From an uncultured Flavobacteriaceae bacterium (GTDB lineage Bacteria > Bacteroidota > Bacteroidia > Flavobacteriales > Flavobacteriaceae): a stretch of DNA of 64,000 nucleotides. Location of the stretch: NCBI GenBank assembly GCA_947504035.1, contig CANNGA010000001.1:415066-479065 (forward strand), in the 5' to 3' direction. The position numbers were made by a program, and so were the translations under genes. Within the stretch, counting starts at the first letter, position 1. Every line of letters starts with the position of its first letter. The notes under the pieces are model-generated. The model did no database searches, was not told where the DNA came from, and worked only from the letters and a program-made list of their open reading frames with translations. Of the stretch, positions 46,276-56,085 are shown one piece after another.

Positions 46276-47050
46276 AGAGAAACTATCAATTGTAAAAATA
46301 GGGGGTAACGTTATAGAAGACGACACCGCTTTAAAAGCCTTTTTAGAACGTTTTTCTAAATTAAAAGGGAAAAAAATACTAGTACATGGTGGGGGTAAAC
46401 GCGCTACACATATTGCTTCAAAATTAGGCATCCCTTCTAATATGGTAAACGGCAGACGCATCACCGATGCCGATACTTTAGAGGTGATTACTATGGTGTA
46501 CGGGGGTCTTGTTAATAAAAATATTGTAGCAAAACTACAAGGTTTAGATGTTGATGCTATAGGCTTAACAGGAGCAGATATTAATAGTATCTATTCTGAA
46601 AAACGCCCTGTAAAAGATATCGATTTTGGATTTGTAGGGAACGTGAAGAGTGTAAATTATACCAGTATCAATAAATTAATTACAGCCAGTTTTGTGCCTG
46701 TCTTTTGTGCTATTACGCACAATAAGTTAGGACAACTATTCAATACAAATGCAGATACAATAGCATCTGAGTTGGCCATAGGGCTCTCTAAAGTGTACGA
46801 TGTTGAATTGTCGTATTGTTTTGAGAAAAATGGCGTTTTATTGGATGTCGCCGACGAAGATTCTGTACTTGAAGAGATCGATTCAAAAAATTACAAAAAT
46901 TTAAAGGAAAAAGGAGTCTTTCATGACGGGATGTTGCCTAAATTAGAGAATTGTTTTTATGCTTTAGACCGAGGTGTGTCTAAAGTTTTTATAGGCAACC
47001 CTACCGTCATTAGCAATAAAAATCAAAAGTTTACAACCTTGTACTTATGA
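46268..47050 (+). CDS. argB: N-acyl-glutamate kinase
   Basis: It phosphorylates N-acetyl- (or succinyl-) glutamate. The amino-acid-kinase motifs are KIGGNVIEDD, LVHGGGKRATHIASKLGI and GLTGADINSIYS. The 260 residues fit the arginine-insensitive short form. It overlaps the argF' stop by 8 bases and overlaps argE by 4. Confidence 0.94.
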   Translation: MAKEKLSIVKIGGNVIEDDTALKAFLERFSKLKGKKILVHGGGKRATHIASKLGIPSNMVNGRRITDADTLEVITMVYGGLVNKNIVAKLQGLDVDAIGLTGADINSIYSEKRPVKDIDFGFVGNVKSVNYTSINKLITASFVPVFCAITHNKLGQLFNTNADTIASELAIGLSKVYDVELSYCFEKNGVLLDVADEDSVLEEIDSKNYKNLKEKGVFHDGMLPKLENCFYALDRGVSKVFIGNPTVISNKNQKFTTLYL

Positions 47051-48111
47051 TAACGCAATTAACCACCGAAGCCATAGCGCTTTTAAAAGCTTTAATTGAA
47101 ACACCGTCTTTTTCAAAAGAAGAAGACGCTACAGCTCAACTTATAGAAGGCTGGTTTAAAGCACACGATATCGCGTATAAGCGTACATTAAATAATGTAT
47201 GGGCGGTGAACAAGCATTTCGATGCAGATAAGCCCACTTTATTACTAAACTCGCATCACGATACCGTTAAACCAAATTCAGCGTATACTAAAGACCCTTT
47301 TAAGGCTATCGTAGAAGATGGTAAATTGTATGGCTTAGGTAGTAATGATGCAGGGGGATGCTTAGTGTCGCTTATTGCAACGTTTACTTATTTTTATGCG
47401 TATAGTGATTTAAACTATAATTTAGTCATTGTAGCTTCTGCTGAAGAGGAGAATAGCGGCGCCAATGGTTTAAATAGCATGCTATCGCTTATACCAAAGA
47501 TAGATGTAGCCATTGTAGGAGAACCTACCTTAATGAATTTGGCTGTTGCCGAGAAGGGTTTGGTGGTTTTCGATGCCGTAATAAAGGGCACCCCTAGCCA
47601 CGCAGCACATCCAAATACAGATAATGTTATTTATAATGCAATTCCTGTATTACAATGGTTTAAAGATTTAAAATTCGAGAAAACCTCTACAACTTTAGGT
47701 GACGTTAAATTAACGGTAAGTCAAATATATGCAGGCAAACAGCATAATGCAGTACCAGCATCTTTAGATTTGGTGATCGATGTACGTGTTAACGATGCCT
47801 ACTCTAATGCCGAGATTGCCGAGATTTTGCAGAAAGAAGCCCCAGTGGCTAGCATTACACCACGTAGTTTACGCTTAAATTCCTCAAGTATTCCTGTAAA
47901 TCACGACTTGGTTAAAGCAGGTGTTGCTATGGGAAGAAAGACCTATGGCTCACCTACCTTATCAGATCAAGCCGTATTGTCCTGCCCAAGTTTAAAGCTA
48001 GGACCAGGGGATAGCACACGTTCGCATTCGGCAGACGAATATATTCATTTGCATGAAATAGAAGAGGGAGTGGCCTTGTATATAGAATTATTAGAACAGG
48101 TCATTATTTAA
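47047..48111 (+). CDS. argE: N-acyl-ornithine or citrulline deacylase (M20)
   Basis: An M20-family zinc deacylase of 354 residues. The metal ligands are visible: LLNSHHDTV, SNDAGGCLVSL, SAEEENSGANG and the final SHSADEYIHL. It removes the acyl group from N-acyl-citrulline (when argF' works on acylornithine) to give citrulline for argG. It overlaps argB by an ATGA. Confidence 0.9.
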   Translation: MITQLTTEAIALLKALIETPSFSKEEDATAQLIEGWFKAHDIAYKRTLNNVWAVNKHFDADKPTLLLNSHHDTVKPNSAYTKDPFKAIVEDGKLYGLGSNDAGGCLVSLIATFTYFYAYSDLNYNLVIVASAEEENSGANGLNSMLSLIPKIDVAIVGEPTLMNLAVAEKGLVVFDAVIKGTPSHAAHPNTDNVIYNAIPVLQWFKDLKFEKTSTTLGDVKLTVSQIYAGKQHNAVPASLDLVIDVRVNDAYSNAEIAEILQKEAPVASITPRSLRLNSSSIPVNHDLVKAGVAMGRKTYGSPTLSDQAVLSCPSLKLGPGDSTRSHSADEYIHLHEIEEGVALYIELLEQVII

Positions 48112-48247
48112 AACTAGTAAACGTTGCTTATTGGTTTTATCGTCTATTTGAGGTTATTTAAAAACAGTTACACGATTCCACGATAAAAACGAATCGACAT
48201 ATAACATTACACAAACAAACGTATAAACGCATAAACATTATAAACTA

Positions 48248-49522
48248 ATGAAACTCTGGGATAAAGGCATATCGATAGATAAAAAAATAGAGCAATTTAC
48301 AGTGGGTAACGACCGCGAAATTGACATTCATATCGCAAAATACGATGTGATTGCTTCTAAAGCACACGCTAAAATGCTAGAACGTATTGGTATTTTAAAT
48401 GCTACAGAATTAGAGCAATTATTAGGAGGCTTAGAGGTGCTCGCAGCGCAAATTGAAGCAGGTACTTTCGAGATTGATGCACAGTTTGAAGACGTGCATT
48501 CTAAAATAGAATTCGAATTGACCAAATCTCTTGGAGAAGTAGGTAAAAAAATACACACCGCACGTTCGAGAAACGATCAAGTTCTTGTGGCTTGCCATTT
48601 GTATTATAAAGAGAATTTGCAATTGGTAAAAACCAAAACCAAGACCTTATTTGATACCTTATTGGACTTAGCAGAAACGCATAAAGATAAAGTGTTACCC
48701 GGCTATACACATTTACAAGTCGCTATGCCCTCGTCTTTTGGGTTATGGTTTTCGGCCTATGCCGAATTAATGATAGATGATACTTTTATGTTAGATGCAG
48801 CCTTGAAAACGGTAGATCAAAACCCTTTAGGGTCTGCTGCAGGATATGGCAGTTCGTTTCCTATAGATCGTGAATTTACGACTAAAGAAATGGCCTTTTC
48901 TACTTTAAAATACAATGTGGTAGCAGCACAAATGGGACGTGGTAAAAATGAACGCACTATAGCAGCAGCCTTAGGTGGACTAGCCAATACGTTAGCACGA
49001 TTTGCTATGGATGCGTGTTTGTACATGAGTCAGAATTTTGGTTTTATTTCCTTTCCAGACGAATTAACGACAGGAAGTAGCATTATGCCGCATAAGAAAA
49101 ATCCAGATGTGTTTGAATTGATTCGTGGTAAATGCAACAAGATTCAAGCGCTACAAACAGAAATGGTACTCATCACGAATAACTTGCCAAGTGGCTACCA
49201 TCGTGATTTTCAATTGTTAAAAGAAAATATGATTGCGGCCTTTGAAGAATTGAAAAATATACTAGATATCTTTAATTATGCCATTCAACAGGTTATTGTA
49301 AAAGATGTCGACATCCATGATGATAAATACAAGTATTTATTTACGGTAGATAATATCAATACACTTGTTGTAGAAGGACAGAGTTTTAGAGAGGCCTATC
49401 AAAAAATAGGGGGACAGGTGCAAGATGGATCTTATGTGCCAGATACTTCAAAACAACATACGCACGTAGGAAGTATTCATAATTTGAGTTTGGATAAGAT
49501 AAAGACCAAATACCCCAAATAA
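48248..49522 (+). CDS. argH: Argininosuccinate lyase
   Basis: It splits argininosuccinate into arginine and fumarate, the last step of the pathway. The fumarase-superfamily signature GSSIMPHKKNPDVFELIRGK lies near residue 278, and HTARSRNDQV near residue 97. At 424 residues it is slightly short but complete. Last gene of the operon and followed by a terminator. A 136-base gap precedes it. Confidence 0.95.
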   Translation: MKLWDKGISIDKKIEQFTVGNDREIDIHIAKYDVIASKAHAKMLERIGILNATELEQLLGGLEVLAAQIEAGTFEIDAQFEDVHSKIEFELTKSLGEVGKKIHTARSRNDQVLVACHLYYKENLQLVKTKTKTLFDTLLDLAETHKDKVLPGYTHLQVAMPSSFGLWFSAYAELMIDDTFMLDAALKTVDQNPLGSAAGYGSSFPIDREFTTKEMAFSTLKYNVVAAQMGRGKNERTIAAALGGLANTLARFAMDACLYMSQNFGFISFPDELTTGSSIMPHKKNPDVFELIRGKCNKIQALQTEMVLITNNLPSGYHRDFQLLKENMIAAFEELKNILDIFNYAIQQVIVKDVDIHDDKYKYLFTVDNINTLVVEGQSFREAYQKIGGQVQDGSYVPDTSKQHTHVGSIHNLSLDKIKTKYPK

Positions 49523-49560
49523 TAGATATTGAGAGCGGTTAACGCTTATAATTGAAATAA

Positions 49561-49589
49561 TTAGGGCTGCCCTTGGCAGCCCTAATTTG
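49561..49589 (+). terminator. Terminator of the arginine operon
   Basis: TTAGGGCTGCC (49561-49571) pairs with GGCAGCCCTAA (49575-49585) around a 3-base loop, followed by TTTG. It lies 39 bases after argH. Confidence 0.85.
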
Positions 49590-49655
49590 TAAATTGCCAT
49601 ATTTCATTGCCTTAAGGCTTAGTTATAGCACATGTATTTCTAAAAAAGAAATCAA

Positions 49656-49691
49656 AAAGAAGCCGTCTAATAAAGAGTAGACGGCTTTAGA
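49656..49691 (-). terminator. Terminator of the lipoprotein gene
   Basis: AGCCGTCTA (49661-49669) pairs with TAGACGGCT (49678-49686). Read on the minus strand it is followed by a T-rich run. It lies just after the stop of the gene at 49704-50255. Confidence 0.8.
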
Positions 49692-49703
49692 AATTTTATG
49701 AGC

Positions 49704-50255
49704 TTACAAATCTGTAGCTTCAACACAACGTCTAGCTGGTCTTGTGAAACTAATTGTAATATTATCTAAGTTATTTGGGTTCGCTTCACGTCCGCTGATG
49801 TTTCTGGCGTAGTTTAACCTGCTCCCAGAATTTGAGAGACCTTCTCTTTGTACAACAGTAGCATTGTTAATGTCACCTCTTACCAATAAATCTTGCTGTA
49901 GTGCTCTATTTGATCTAAAGATATATCTTCTAATGCCTTCTCTAAAAAATGCACTGTTTCTTAATCTATTAGATACTCCAAAAGATGCACTACCAAATGC
50001 GTCTTGTATATCAAGGTCCAAATTTGTTAGTGTAAATGTACGCCTTTGGTCACGATTGTTAATTAGAGTAATTTCGTAAGTAAGATTGTTTGCGAACTCC
50101 ACACTACAACCCGCAGGTATTCTTGCGCTAAGAGAGGTAGCTTCCACAGGAGTTTCGAGTACGACCTCGTTCTCGTTTAATTCATTTTTACTACAAGATG
50201 TTAATGCTAAAAGTACTGCGAATACGCATAATAAATTTAATTTAAAAGTTTTCAT
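49704..50255 (-). CDS. Lipoprotein of unknown function (paralogue 1)
   Basis: A 183-residue lipoprotein (LCVFAVLLALTSCSKNEL, Cys near residue 21). The mature part has two cysteines (in PAGCSVEF and near the C-terminus) that could form a disulfide. No known family is recognised. It shares its signal and linker almost exactly with the gene at 50507, with about half of the mature residues alike. It lacks the upstream pseudoknot motif, though a TAGAGTA remnant lies before its start. Confidence 0.78.
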   Translation of the reverse strand: MKTFKLNLLCVFAVLLALTSCSKNELNENEVVLETPVEATSLSARIPAGCSVEFANNLTYEITLINNRDQRRTFTLTNLDLDIQDAFGSASFGVSNRLRNSAFFREGIRRYIFRSNRALQQDLLVRGDINNATVVQREGLSNSGSRLNYARNISGREANPNNLDNITISFTRPARRCVEATDL

Positions 50256-50506
50256 TTTTAGTTTGATTTACTCTAAAAGTGATTTAAACTTTTTTCAATT
50301 CGCTATAAAAATCTAGAATTTTCGCTAGAATCAAAAAAGTTTAAAATCCACTTCCTATTGAGGTTTTTAATATTAGTTTTTTTTTAAGGTATATCTCACT
50401 TTAAAATAAATGGTTTAGTATGAACTTATTTCAGAGTGAGAGAAGTTCTTTTTAAGAACTCCGTCTGTTTGAGGACGACTTATTAGTAAAGCATTAAAAC
50501 AATGAA

Positions 50507-51040
50507 TTATCTACATCGCTTATCAGTTCGGATAATATTGATAGAAATATCATTTAAATTTTTTGGGTTACCAACGCGATCGCTGATGTTTCTGGAATAG
50601 TTTAATCTTTTTCCAGCTGCAGATCTGGCTTCAGGATTTAAAATTGTACCACTGTTTATTGAACCAGTTACAATTAAAGGTTTGCTTAAGGCTCTATTCG
50701 ATCTAAATATATAGCTCTTTATCCCTTGTTTGAAAAAATTACTTTGTCTTATTTCACGAGTTACGACAAAAGTTATACCACCAAAAGCACCTTGTATATC
50801 TGTATTTCGACGAGCGATTTTAAATGTTTTCGATTTGTTTCTTCTATTTACTAAAGTGATTTCGTAATTTAATTCGCTAGCGAAATTAACGCTACAAAAA
50901 TCAGGAACTCTGGCGCTAATTGATGTGCTCGCAGGTGTTTCAAGAACAACGTCGCTCTCGTTTAATTCATCTTTACTACAAGATGTTAATGCTAAAAGTA
51001 CTGCGAATACGCATAATAGATTTAATTTAAAAGTTTTCAT
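50507..51040 (-). CDS. Lipoprotein of unknown function (paralogue 2)
   Basis: A 177-residue lipoprotein with the same N-terminus as its neighbour (MKTFKLNLLCVFAVLLALTS then Cys). The mature part also holds a PDFCSVNF cysteine and a C-terminal Cys. The same blocks recur (YIFRSNRALSKPLIVTGSIN; the neighbour has YIFRSNRALQQDLLVRGDIN). Leader motif copy D lies just upstream on the minus strand. The pair arose by tandem duplication. Function unknown. They may be surface or defence proteins, but nothing here shows it. Confidence 0.78.
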   Translation of the reverse strand: MKTFKLNLLCVFAVLLALTSCSKDELNESDVVLETPASTSISARVPDFCSVNFASELNYEITLVNRRNKSKTFKIARRNTDIQGAFGGITFVVTREIRQSNFFKQGIKSYIFRSNRALSKPLIVTGSINSGTILNPEARSAAGKRLNYSRNISDRVGNPKNLNDISINIIRTDKRCR

Positions 51041-51060
51041 TTTTAGTTGTTTTTAGTTTT

Positions 51061-51097
51061 TTACCTACTCTATTACGGCTTTTCGGTTTACGCCTTT
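51061..51097 (-). promoter_or_regulatory. 5'-leader pseudoknot motif, copy D
   Basis: On the minus strand GGC (51094-51092) pairs with GCC (51079-51077), and ACC (51087-51085) can pair with GGT (51065-51063). The core ACCGAAAAGCC and TAGAGTAGGTAAA match the three other copies. It ends about 20 bases before the start at 51040. Confidence 0.6.
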
Positions 51098-51102
51098 ATG
51101 TT

Positions 51103-51980
51103 TAAAAGAAATATTATGTATAGTTTTAAGCGCAAAGAGATAACTTTATGCTTATGTACTGTTTTTTAAACGTATAAGTTGGTGTACGGTCTATATAATA
51201 TGCGTTTTAATTAAGTCTTAAGTGGATTGCTAGCGGCTAATTTATGTCATAAAACTTCTAATTTTCTCCTAAGCACTACTGTGGTGGCTAGAGTTTTTAG
51301 AACGATTTACTTCTTATTAAGTACGTTTTGATAGCGCTATGCTAAAAACTAACCTAATATGAATGTGCTTAGTAGATGTCATTAGAAGTTTTTTAATGCT
51401 TAGTTGGTATTTTTAGTCCTGTTTTGAGCTCTTTTTACTGAAGCTTACGTTAGTTAGATTTTTATTAGCGAATTGGATATCGTTTAATAGTTTCTTTAAG
51501 TTTTTCTTGGGTATAAAACTATGTAAATGTGTTTTTACGCACAAATAATACAGAAACTTTAACTTATGAAGTGTTAAAAAAGCTCTTTTATACTGTTCTG
51601 CTTTATGAGATTAATGTGTTGGTATTAATAGGATTAAGCGTTTGTTTTTAGTGCCTAAACATTCTGAAAATAGAAATAGAGGAGAACTTGTAGTTTTTCA
51701 TTTCAAATGAGCGCATTCAGAATTAATTTAGAGTGTACGGGATCCGTAGCCGTTTTGCAGTACATGCTATTTTTAAAAATACTCTAGAGAAAATCTTATT
51801 TTTAACGTGTCACCGTTAGGCGTTAAATTTTGATGGGGTTAGCGTATACCGCTTAGTTAGAATTTAATATAAGAAAAAATGCAGTTAAGACTGTACTTTG
51901 TTTTTTATATCCTGGAAGTTCAAGATACAATTGGTAATAAATATGTTTTGATATTGTAGCGAAGCAGCACTACAAAACAT
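51103..51980. other. Gene-free stretch between lipoprotein and leuB
   Basis: Nearly 880 bases with no open frame of note, no hairpin with a T run and no recognised family. It is more AT-rich than the genes. It is too long for a simple promoter region and may be decayed DNA or hold an RNA gene that I cannot see. Confidence 0.4.
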
Positions 51981-51982
51981 AT

Positions 51983-52010
51983 AAAAGGCCGCCTTTTCAG
52001 ACGGCCTTTT
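51983..52010. terminator. Bidirectional terminator downstream of leuB
   Basis: AAAAGGCCG and CGGCCTTTT pair around a short loop, with A and T runs at both ends. It lies 55 bases past the leuB stop on the minus strand. Confidence 0.85.
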
Positions 52011-52064
52011 AAGGACGAACCACGTGAGTTTAGTTTAAGTTCAGTTCAATTTTTAGTTAAAAAA

Positions 52065-53183
52065 TTAAATGATCGTGGATTGCCCTAAGTGTATGTTTGT
52101 AAAATTTAGATTTGTTTCTTCTGGGTTGTTGATGAAATCCTCAATAAAATCACCGACTTTACTTGTAGAAATATTGTTGTATTTGGTATTTAAGTCAGGT
52201 GTTGTAATATGCAAGTTTAATGATTTATCGACAGCATCTCTCACAAGAGCAGCTTCATCGGCCAAATCAAAATGATCTAATAAAAGTGCCGCAGATAAAA
52301 TTGAGGCAATAGGATTTGCGATGCCTTTATTTTTAGCATCTGTGTAGGCACCATGTATAGGTTCGAACATAGAATGGTCTTCACCGTGAGACGAAGAGGC
52401 CAGTAAGCCTACAGAGCCTACGATAACACTAGCTTCTTCAGATAGAATATCACCAAACATATTTTCAGTTAGAATTACATCAAACTGTTTTGGATTTTTA
52501 ATCAATTCTACAGCAGCATTATCGATAAACATAAACTCTAAAGTGACATCTGGGTATTGTTTAGAGAGCGCGATAACAACGCGACGCCACAAACGCGAAC
52601 TTTCCAATACGTTGGCCTTATCGACTAAAGTGAGTTTGTGTTTTCTAGATTGTGCCGCTTTAAAAGCTTCGTGCGCAATACGTTCTATTTCATAACGGTG
52701 GTACTCACAAACATCTCTTGCTGTATTGCCATCTGCACTTAGGTTTTTTTCGCCAAAGTAAATGCCACCAGTAAGCTCTCTGTAGATAACAATATCGGTG
52801 TCTTTAATTTGTCTTACCTTAAGTGATGATTTATTCAATAAATCTGGGTAAGCAATTACAGGTCGTATATTGGTATATAAACCAAGCGCTTTACGAATAC
52901 CCAATAAACCTTGTTCTGGTCTAATTTTGGCGTCTGGATCTATATCGTAAGCTTTATCTCCTATAGCGCCAAATAATACAGCATCTGCTTCTTTACATAG
53001 TTTAACAGTAGCTTCAGGGAGCGGTGTTTGGTGTTCTTTTATTGCAGCAGCGCCAACGAGACCATACTTAAAATTAAACGTATGCTCATAGACCAAGCCT
53101 ATCGCTTTAAGCACCTTTACGGCTTCTGCAATAACTTCAGGACCAACACCATCACCAGGTAATACCGCAATATCTAATGTCAT
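52065..53183 (-). CDS. leuB: 3-Isopropylmalate dehydrogenase
   Basis: It oxidises and decarboxylates 3-isopropylmalate to 2-oxoisocaproate with NAD. Metal and substrate motifs are TENMFGDILSEEASVIVGSVG and SSHGEDHSMFEPIHGAY. The 372 residues are normal. It lies directly after leuA on the minus strand, and it ends a two-gene unit. leuC and leuD are not in this window. Confidence 0.95.
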   Translation of the reverse strand: MTLDIAVLPGDGVGPEVIAEAVKVLKAIGLVYEHTFNFKYGLVGAAAIKEHQTPLPEATVKLCKEADAVLFGAIGDKAYDIDPDAKIRPEQGLLGIRKALGLYTNIRPVIAYPDLLNKSSLKVRQIKDTDIVIYRELTGGIYFGEKNLSADGNTARDVCEYHRYEIERIAHEAFKAAQSRKHKLTLVDKANVLESSRLWRRVVIALSKQYPDVTLEFMFIDNAAVELIKNPKQFDVILTENMFGDILSEEASVIVGSVGLLASSSHGEDHSMFEPIHGAYTDAKNKGIANPIASILSAALLLDHFDLADEAALVRDAVDKSLNLHITTPDLNTKYNNISTSKVGDFIEDFINNPEETNLNFTNIHLGQSTII

Positions 53184-53204
53184 GAGTTAGTAGGTTAAGA
53201 TGGG

Positions 53205-54374
53205 CTAATTAATTTCGTTATACACAGGGGTAGATTCTATAATTTGATGAATATCAGTATCATCTACCTCCTTTTTTTGATCTGCAAATTCTAAGAATTT
53301 AGCATACACAACATCTAATTGTAATTTTGTGAGTTCGTAACCTACATTCTTAGCTCTATAAGCCAATGCAGCCCTTCCGCTTCTTGCTGTTAAAACAATA
53401 GCAGATTCTGTAACCCCAACATCTTTAGGATCTATAATTTCATAAGTTTCACGGTTCTTAATCACACCATCTTGATGAATTCCAGAACTGTGAGCAAAAG
53501 CATTAGCACCAACAATGGCCTTGTTAGGTTGCGTATATATACCCATGTTGTCTGATACCAATTGACTAATACCATACAACATTTCTGTTTGTATCTTCGT
53601 GTCTAAATTGAGGTGCGGGTGTTGTTTTAAAATCATAACCACTTCCTCTAATGCGGTATTACCAGCACGTTCACCAATACCATTAATAGTACATTCAATT
53701 TGTCGCGCACCATTAATAACACCTTCGATAGAATTTGCTGTTGCTAAACCTAAATCGTTATGGCAATGGCAAGATAATGTTGCTTTTTCAATGCCTTTAA
53801 CGTTTTCTTTTAAGTATTTTATTTTTGCACCGTACTCACTAGGCAAACAATATCCTGTTGTATCAGGAATGTTAAGCACTGTAGCACCAGCTTTAATTAC
53901 AGCTTCACAAACACGTGCCAGGTAGGCATTATCTGTTCGGCCAGCATCTTCTGCATAAAATTCAACATCTTCCACAAAAGATTTGGCATAACTTACGGCT
54001 TTAACAGCGCGTTCGATAATGGCGTCTTGTGTCGATTTGAATTTAAATTTAATATGCGATTCAGAAGTACCAATACCAGTATGAATTCTAGGGGTTTTGG
54101 CATATTTTAAGGCTTCAGCAGCAACTTTGATATCGTTTTCTACGGAGCGCGTTAGTCCGCAAACGGTTGCATTCTTTACGATTTTAGATATTTCTTGGAC
54201 GGATTTAAAATCCCCAGGACTAGAGACGGGAAATCCGGCCTCTATAATATCCACCCCAAGCATATCAAGCTGTTCCGCAATAATTAATTTTTGGTCTGTA
54301 TTAAGTTTACAGCCAGGAACTTGCTCTCCGTCACGAAGGGTAGTATCAAAAATTTGAACGTGGTTATCAGACAT
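53205..54374 (-). CDS. leuA: 2-Isopropylmalate synthase (short form)
   Basis: It condenses acetyl-CoA with 2-oxoisovalerate, the first step of leucine synthesis. HMGL-type motifs are [16 protein letters not shown] at the start and [17 protein letters not shown] near residue 200. At 389 residues it lacks the C-terminal allosteric domain of 500-residue LeuA proteins, so leucine feedback may be absent. The Bacteroidota often have this form. It precedes leuB by 21 bases. The identity as LeuA rather than homocitrate synthase rests on its partner. Confidence 0.9.
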   Translation of the reverse strand: MSDNHVQIFDTTLRDGEQVPGCKLNTDQKLIIAEQLDMLGVDIIEAGFPVSSPGDFKSVQEISKIVKNATVCGLTRSVENDIKVAAEALKYAKTPRIHTGIGTSESHIKFKFKSTQDAIIERAVKAVSYAKSFVEDVEFYAEDAGRTDNAYLARVCEAVIKAGATVLNIPDTTGYCLPSEYGAKIKYLKENVKGIEKATLSCHCHNDLGLATANSIEGVINGARQIECTINGIGERAGNTALEEVVMILKQHPHLNLDTKIQTEMLYGISQLVSDNMGIYTQPNKAIVGANAFAHSSGIHQDGVIKNRETYEIIDPKDVGVTESAIVLTARSGRAALAYRAKNVGYELTKLQLDVVYAKFLEFADQKKEVDDTDIHQIIESTPVYNEIN

Positions 54375-54518
54375 TATATTAAAATATATTTTCGTATTGT
54401 TCTACGAATTTATATTTTGGTTTTGTAAACACTACTATGCTTAACTCTTTTTTTACGATGTTTAACCAGAGTGAGGGTGGTTTAAAATTCTGATAATCAG
54501 TATTTTGAATCTTATTTT

Positions 54519-56084
54519 ATGACTATGACAAAAGAGCAAAAAGATAATTTATTTGTATTGGTGAAATCGCTTTCAAAATCGGAAAAGCGACAATTTAAGC
54601 TATATGTAGGAAGATTGGGGGTGAACGAAGACTCTAAGTTTCTAACCTTGTTTAATATTTTAGATAAGTTGAAAACCTATGATGAGGCCGCCATTTTAAA
54701 AAAGGGTATTGTTAAAAAACAACAACTGTCTAATTTAAAAGCGCATCTGTACAAGCAGATTTTAATAAGTTTACGGTTAAACCCTTCGCATCAAAATATT
54801 AGAATACAAATTAGGGAACAACTAGATTTTGCCACCATTTTATACCACAAAGGCCTTTATAAGCAAAGTTTAAAAATATTGGATAAAGCTAAAAATTTAG
54901 CAATCACCAACGAAGAGAAAAATGCTGCTTACGAAATTGTTGAGCTCGAAAAAGTGATAGAATCGCAGTACATCACCCGAAGTATAAGTAACCGTGCAGA
55001 CGAACTTACTATCCAAGCTAAAGCGCTGAGTTTGCAAAATGTATTGGCGAGTAAATTGTCTAATTTATCGTTGCAGTTGTATGGCTTGTTTTTAAAAACG
55101 GGCTATGTAAAGAATGATCAAGATCACCAAATGATCACGCAATATTACCAAGATCGACTGCCTGTTTACGATATCAACACATTAGGATTTCGGGAAAAAC
55201 TATGGCTTTACAAAGCGAAATTATGGTACAGTTTCTTAACGGTAGATTTTTTGTCTTGTTATAAATACGCTTCCAAATGGGTGAGTTTGTTTTATGACGC
55301 TAAAGACATGATTGTACTAAACCCTGTTTTCTTTTTAAGAGGTAATCATTATTTATTGGAAGCATTATTTTATTTAAATAAGTATGAGAAATTTAAAGAG
55401 ACTCTAGATCAATTTGAAAGTGTTACCCAAGAAAAATGGTTTCCTTTAGATGATAATAATGAGTCTTTAGCGTTTCTTTACATCTATAATAATAAATTTA
55501 ACTTACACTTTATACAAGGCAGTTTTGTGGATGGTTTGCCTTTAATAGATGAGGTTTTAGAACGTCTTAAAGACTACCAAACGCGTATAGACGAACATCA
55601 TATTATGGTGTTTTATTATAAAATTGCAAGTATGTATTTTGGGGCTGGGGAAAATAGAAAATGTATTTTTTACCTCGAGAAGATTATAAGCAATAAATCG
55701 CTCGAAATGCGAGAAGATTTGCTGTGTTTTTCAAGAATTTTAAATTTAGTTGCACATTATGAAGCGGGACTAGATTATAACCTAGATGTTTTGATTAAAA
55801 GCACCTATAAGTTTTTGATTAAAATGGAAGATTTGTACGAGGTGCAAATGGAGTTTATTAAGTTTTTACGGGGTTTAGGTGATATTTTTCCAAACCAGGT
55901 GAAAGGTGAATTCATCAAGCTTCATAAAAAGTTAAAAGAGTATGAAAACGATCCCTACCAAAGTCGTGCTTTTCTTTATTTAGATATTATATCATGGTTA
56001 GAATCTAAAATAGACAATAGACCTATTGGAGACATTGTACGCGAGAAATTTAAAGCGCGGGGAACACCGCAGCAATTAGGGTAA
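54519..56084 (+). CDS. Helical-repeat (TPR-like) protein, function unknown
   Basis: A 521-residue cytoplasmic protein with no signal peptide. It begins KEQKDNLFVLVKSLSKSEKR and continues as amphipathic helices resembling TPR-like repeats (ILYHKGLYKQSLKILDKAKN, FNLHFIQGSFVDGLPLIDEV). This kind of protein is widespread in flavobacteria but I know no function. It stops one base before the next gene, with which it is likely co-transcribed. Confidence 0.7.
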   Translation: MTMTKEQKDNLFVLVKSLSKSEKRQFKLYVGRLGVNEDSKFLTLFNILDKLKTYDEAAILKKGIVKKQQLSNLKAHLYKQILISLRLNPSHQNIRIQIREQLDFATILYHKGLYKQSLKILDKAKNLAITNEEKNAAYEIVELEKVIESQYITRSISNRADELTIQAKALSLQNVLASKLSNLSLQLYGLFLKTGYVKNDQDHQMITQYYQDRLPVYDINTLGFREKLWLYKAKLWYSFLTVDFLSCYKYASKWVSLFYDAKDMIVLNPVFFLRGNHYLLEALFYLNKYEKFKETLDQFESVTQEKWFPLDDNNESLAFLYIYNNKFNLHFIQGSFVDGLPLIDEVLERLKDYQTRIDEHHIMVFYYKIASMYFGAGENRKCIFYLEKIISNKSLEMREDLLCFSRILNLVAHYEAGLDYNLDVLIKSTYKFLIKMEDLYEVQMEFIKFLRGLGDIFPNQVKGEFIKLHKKLKEYENDPYQSRAFLYLDIISWLESKIDNRPIGDIVREKFKARGTPQQLG

Positions 56085-56085
56085 A

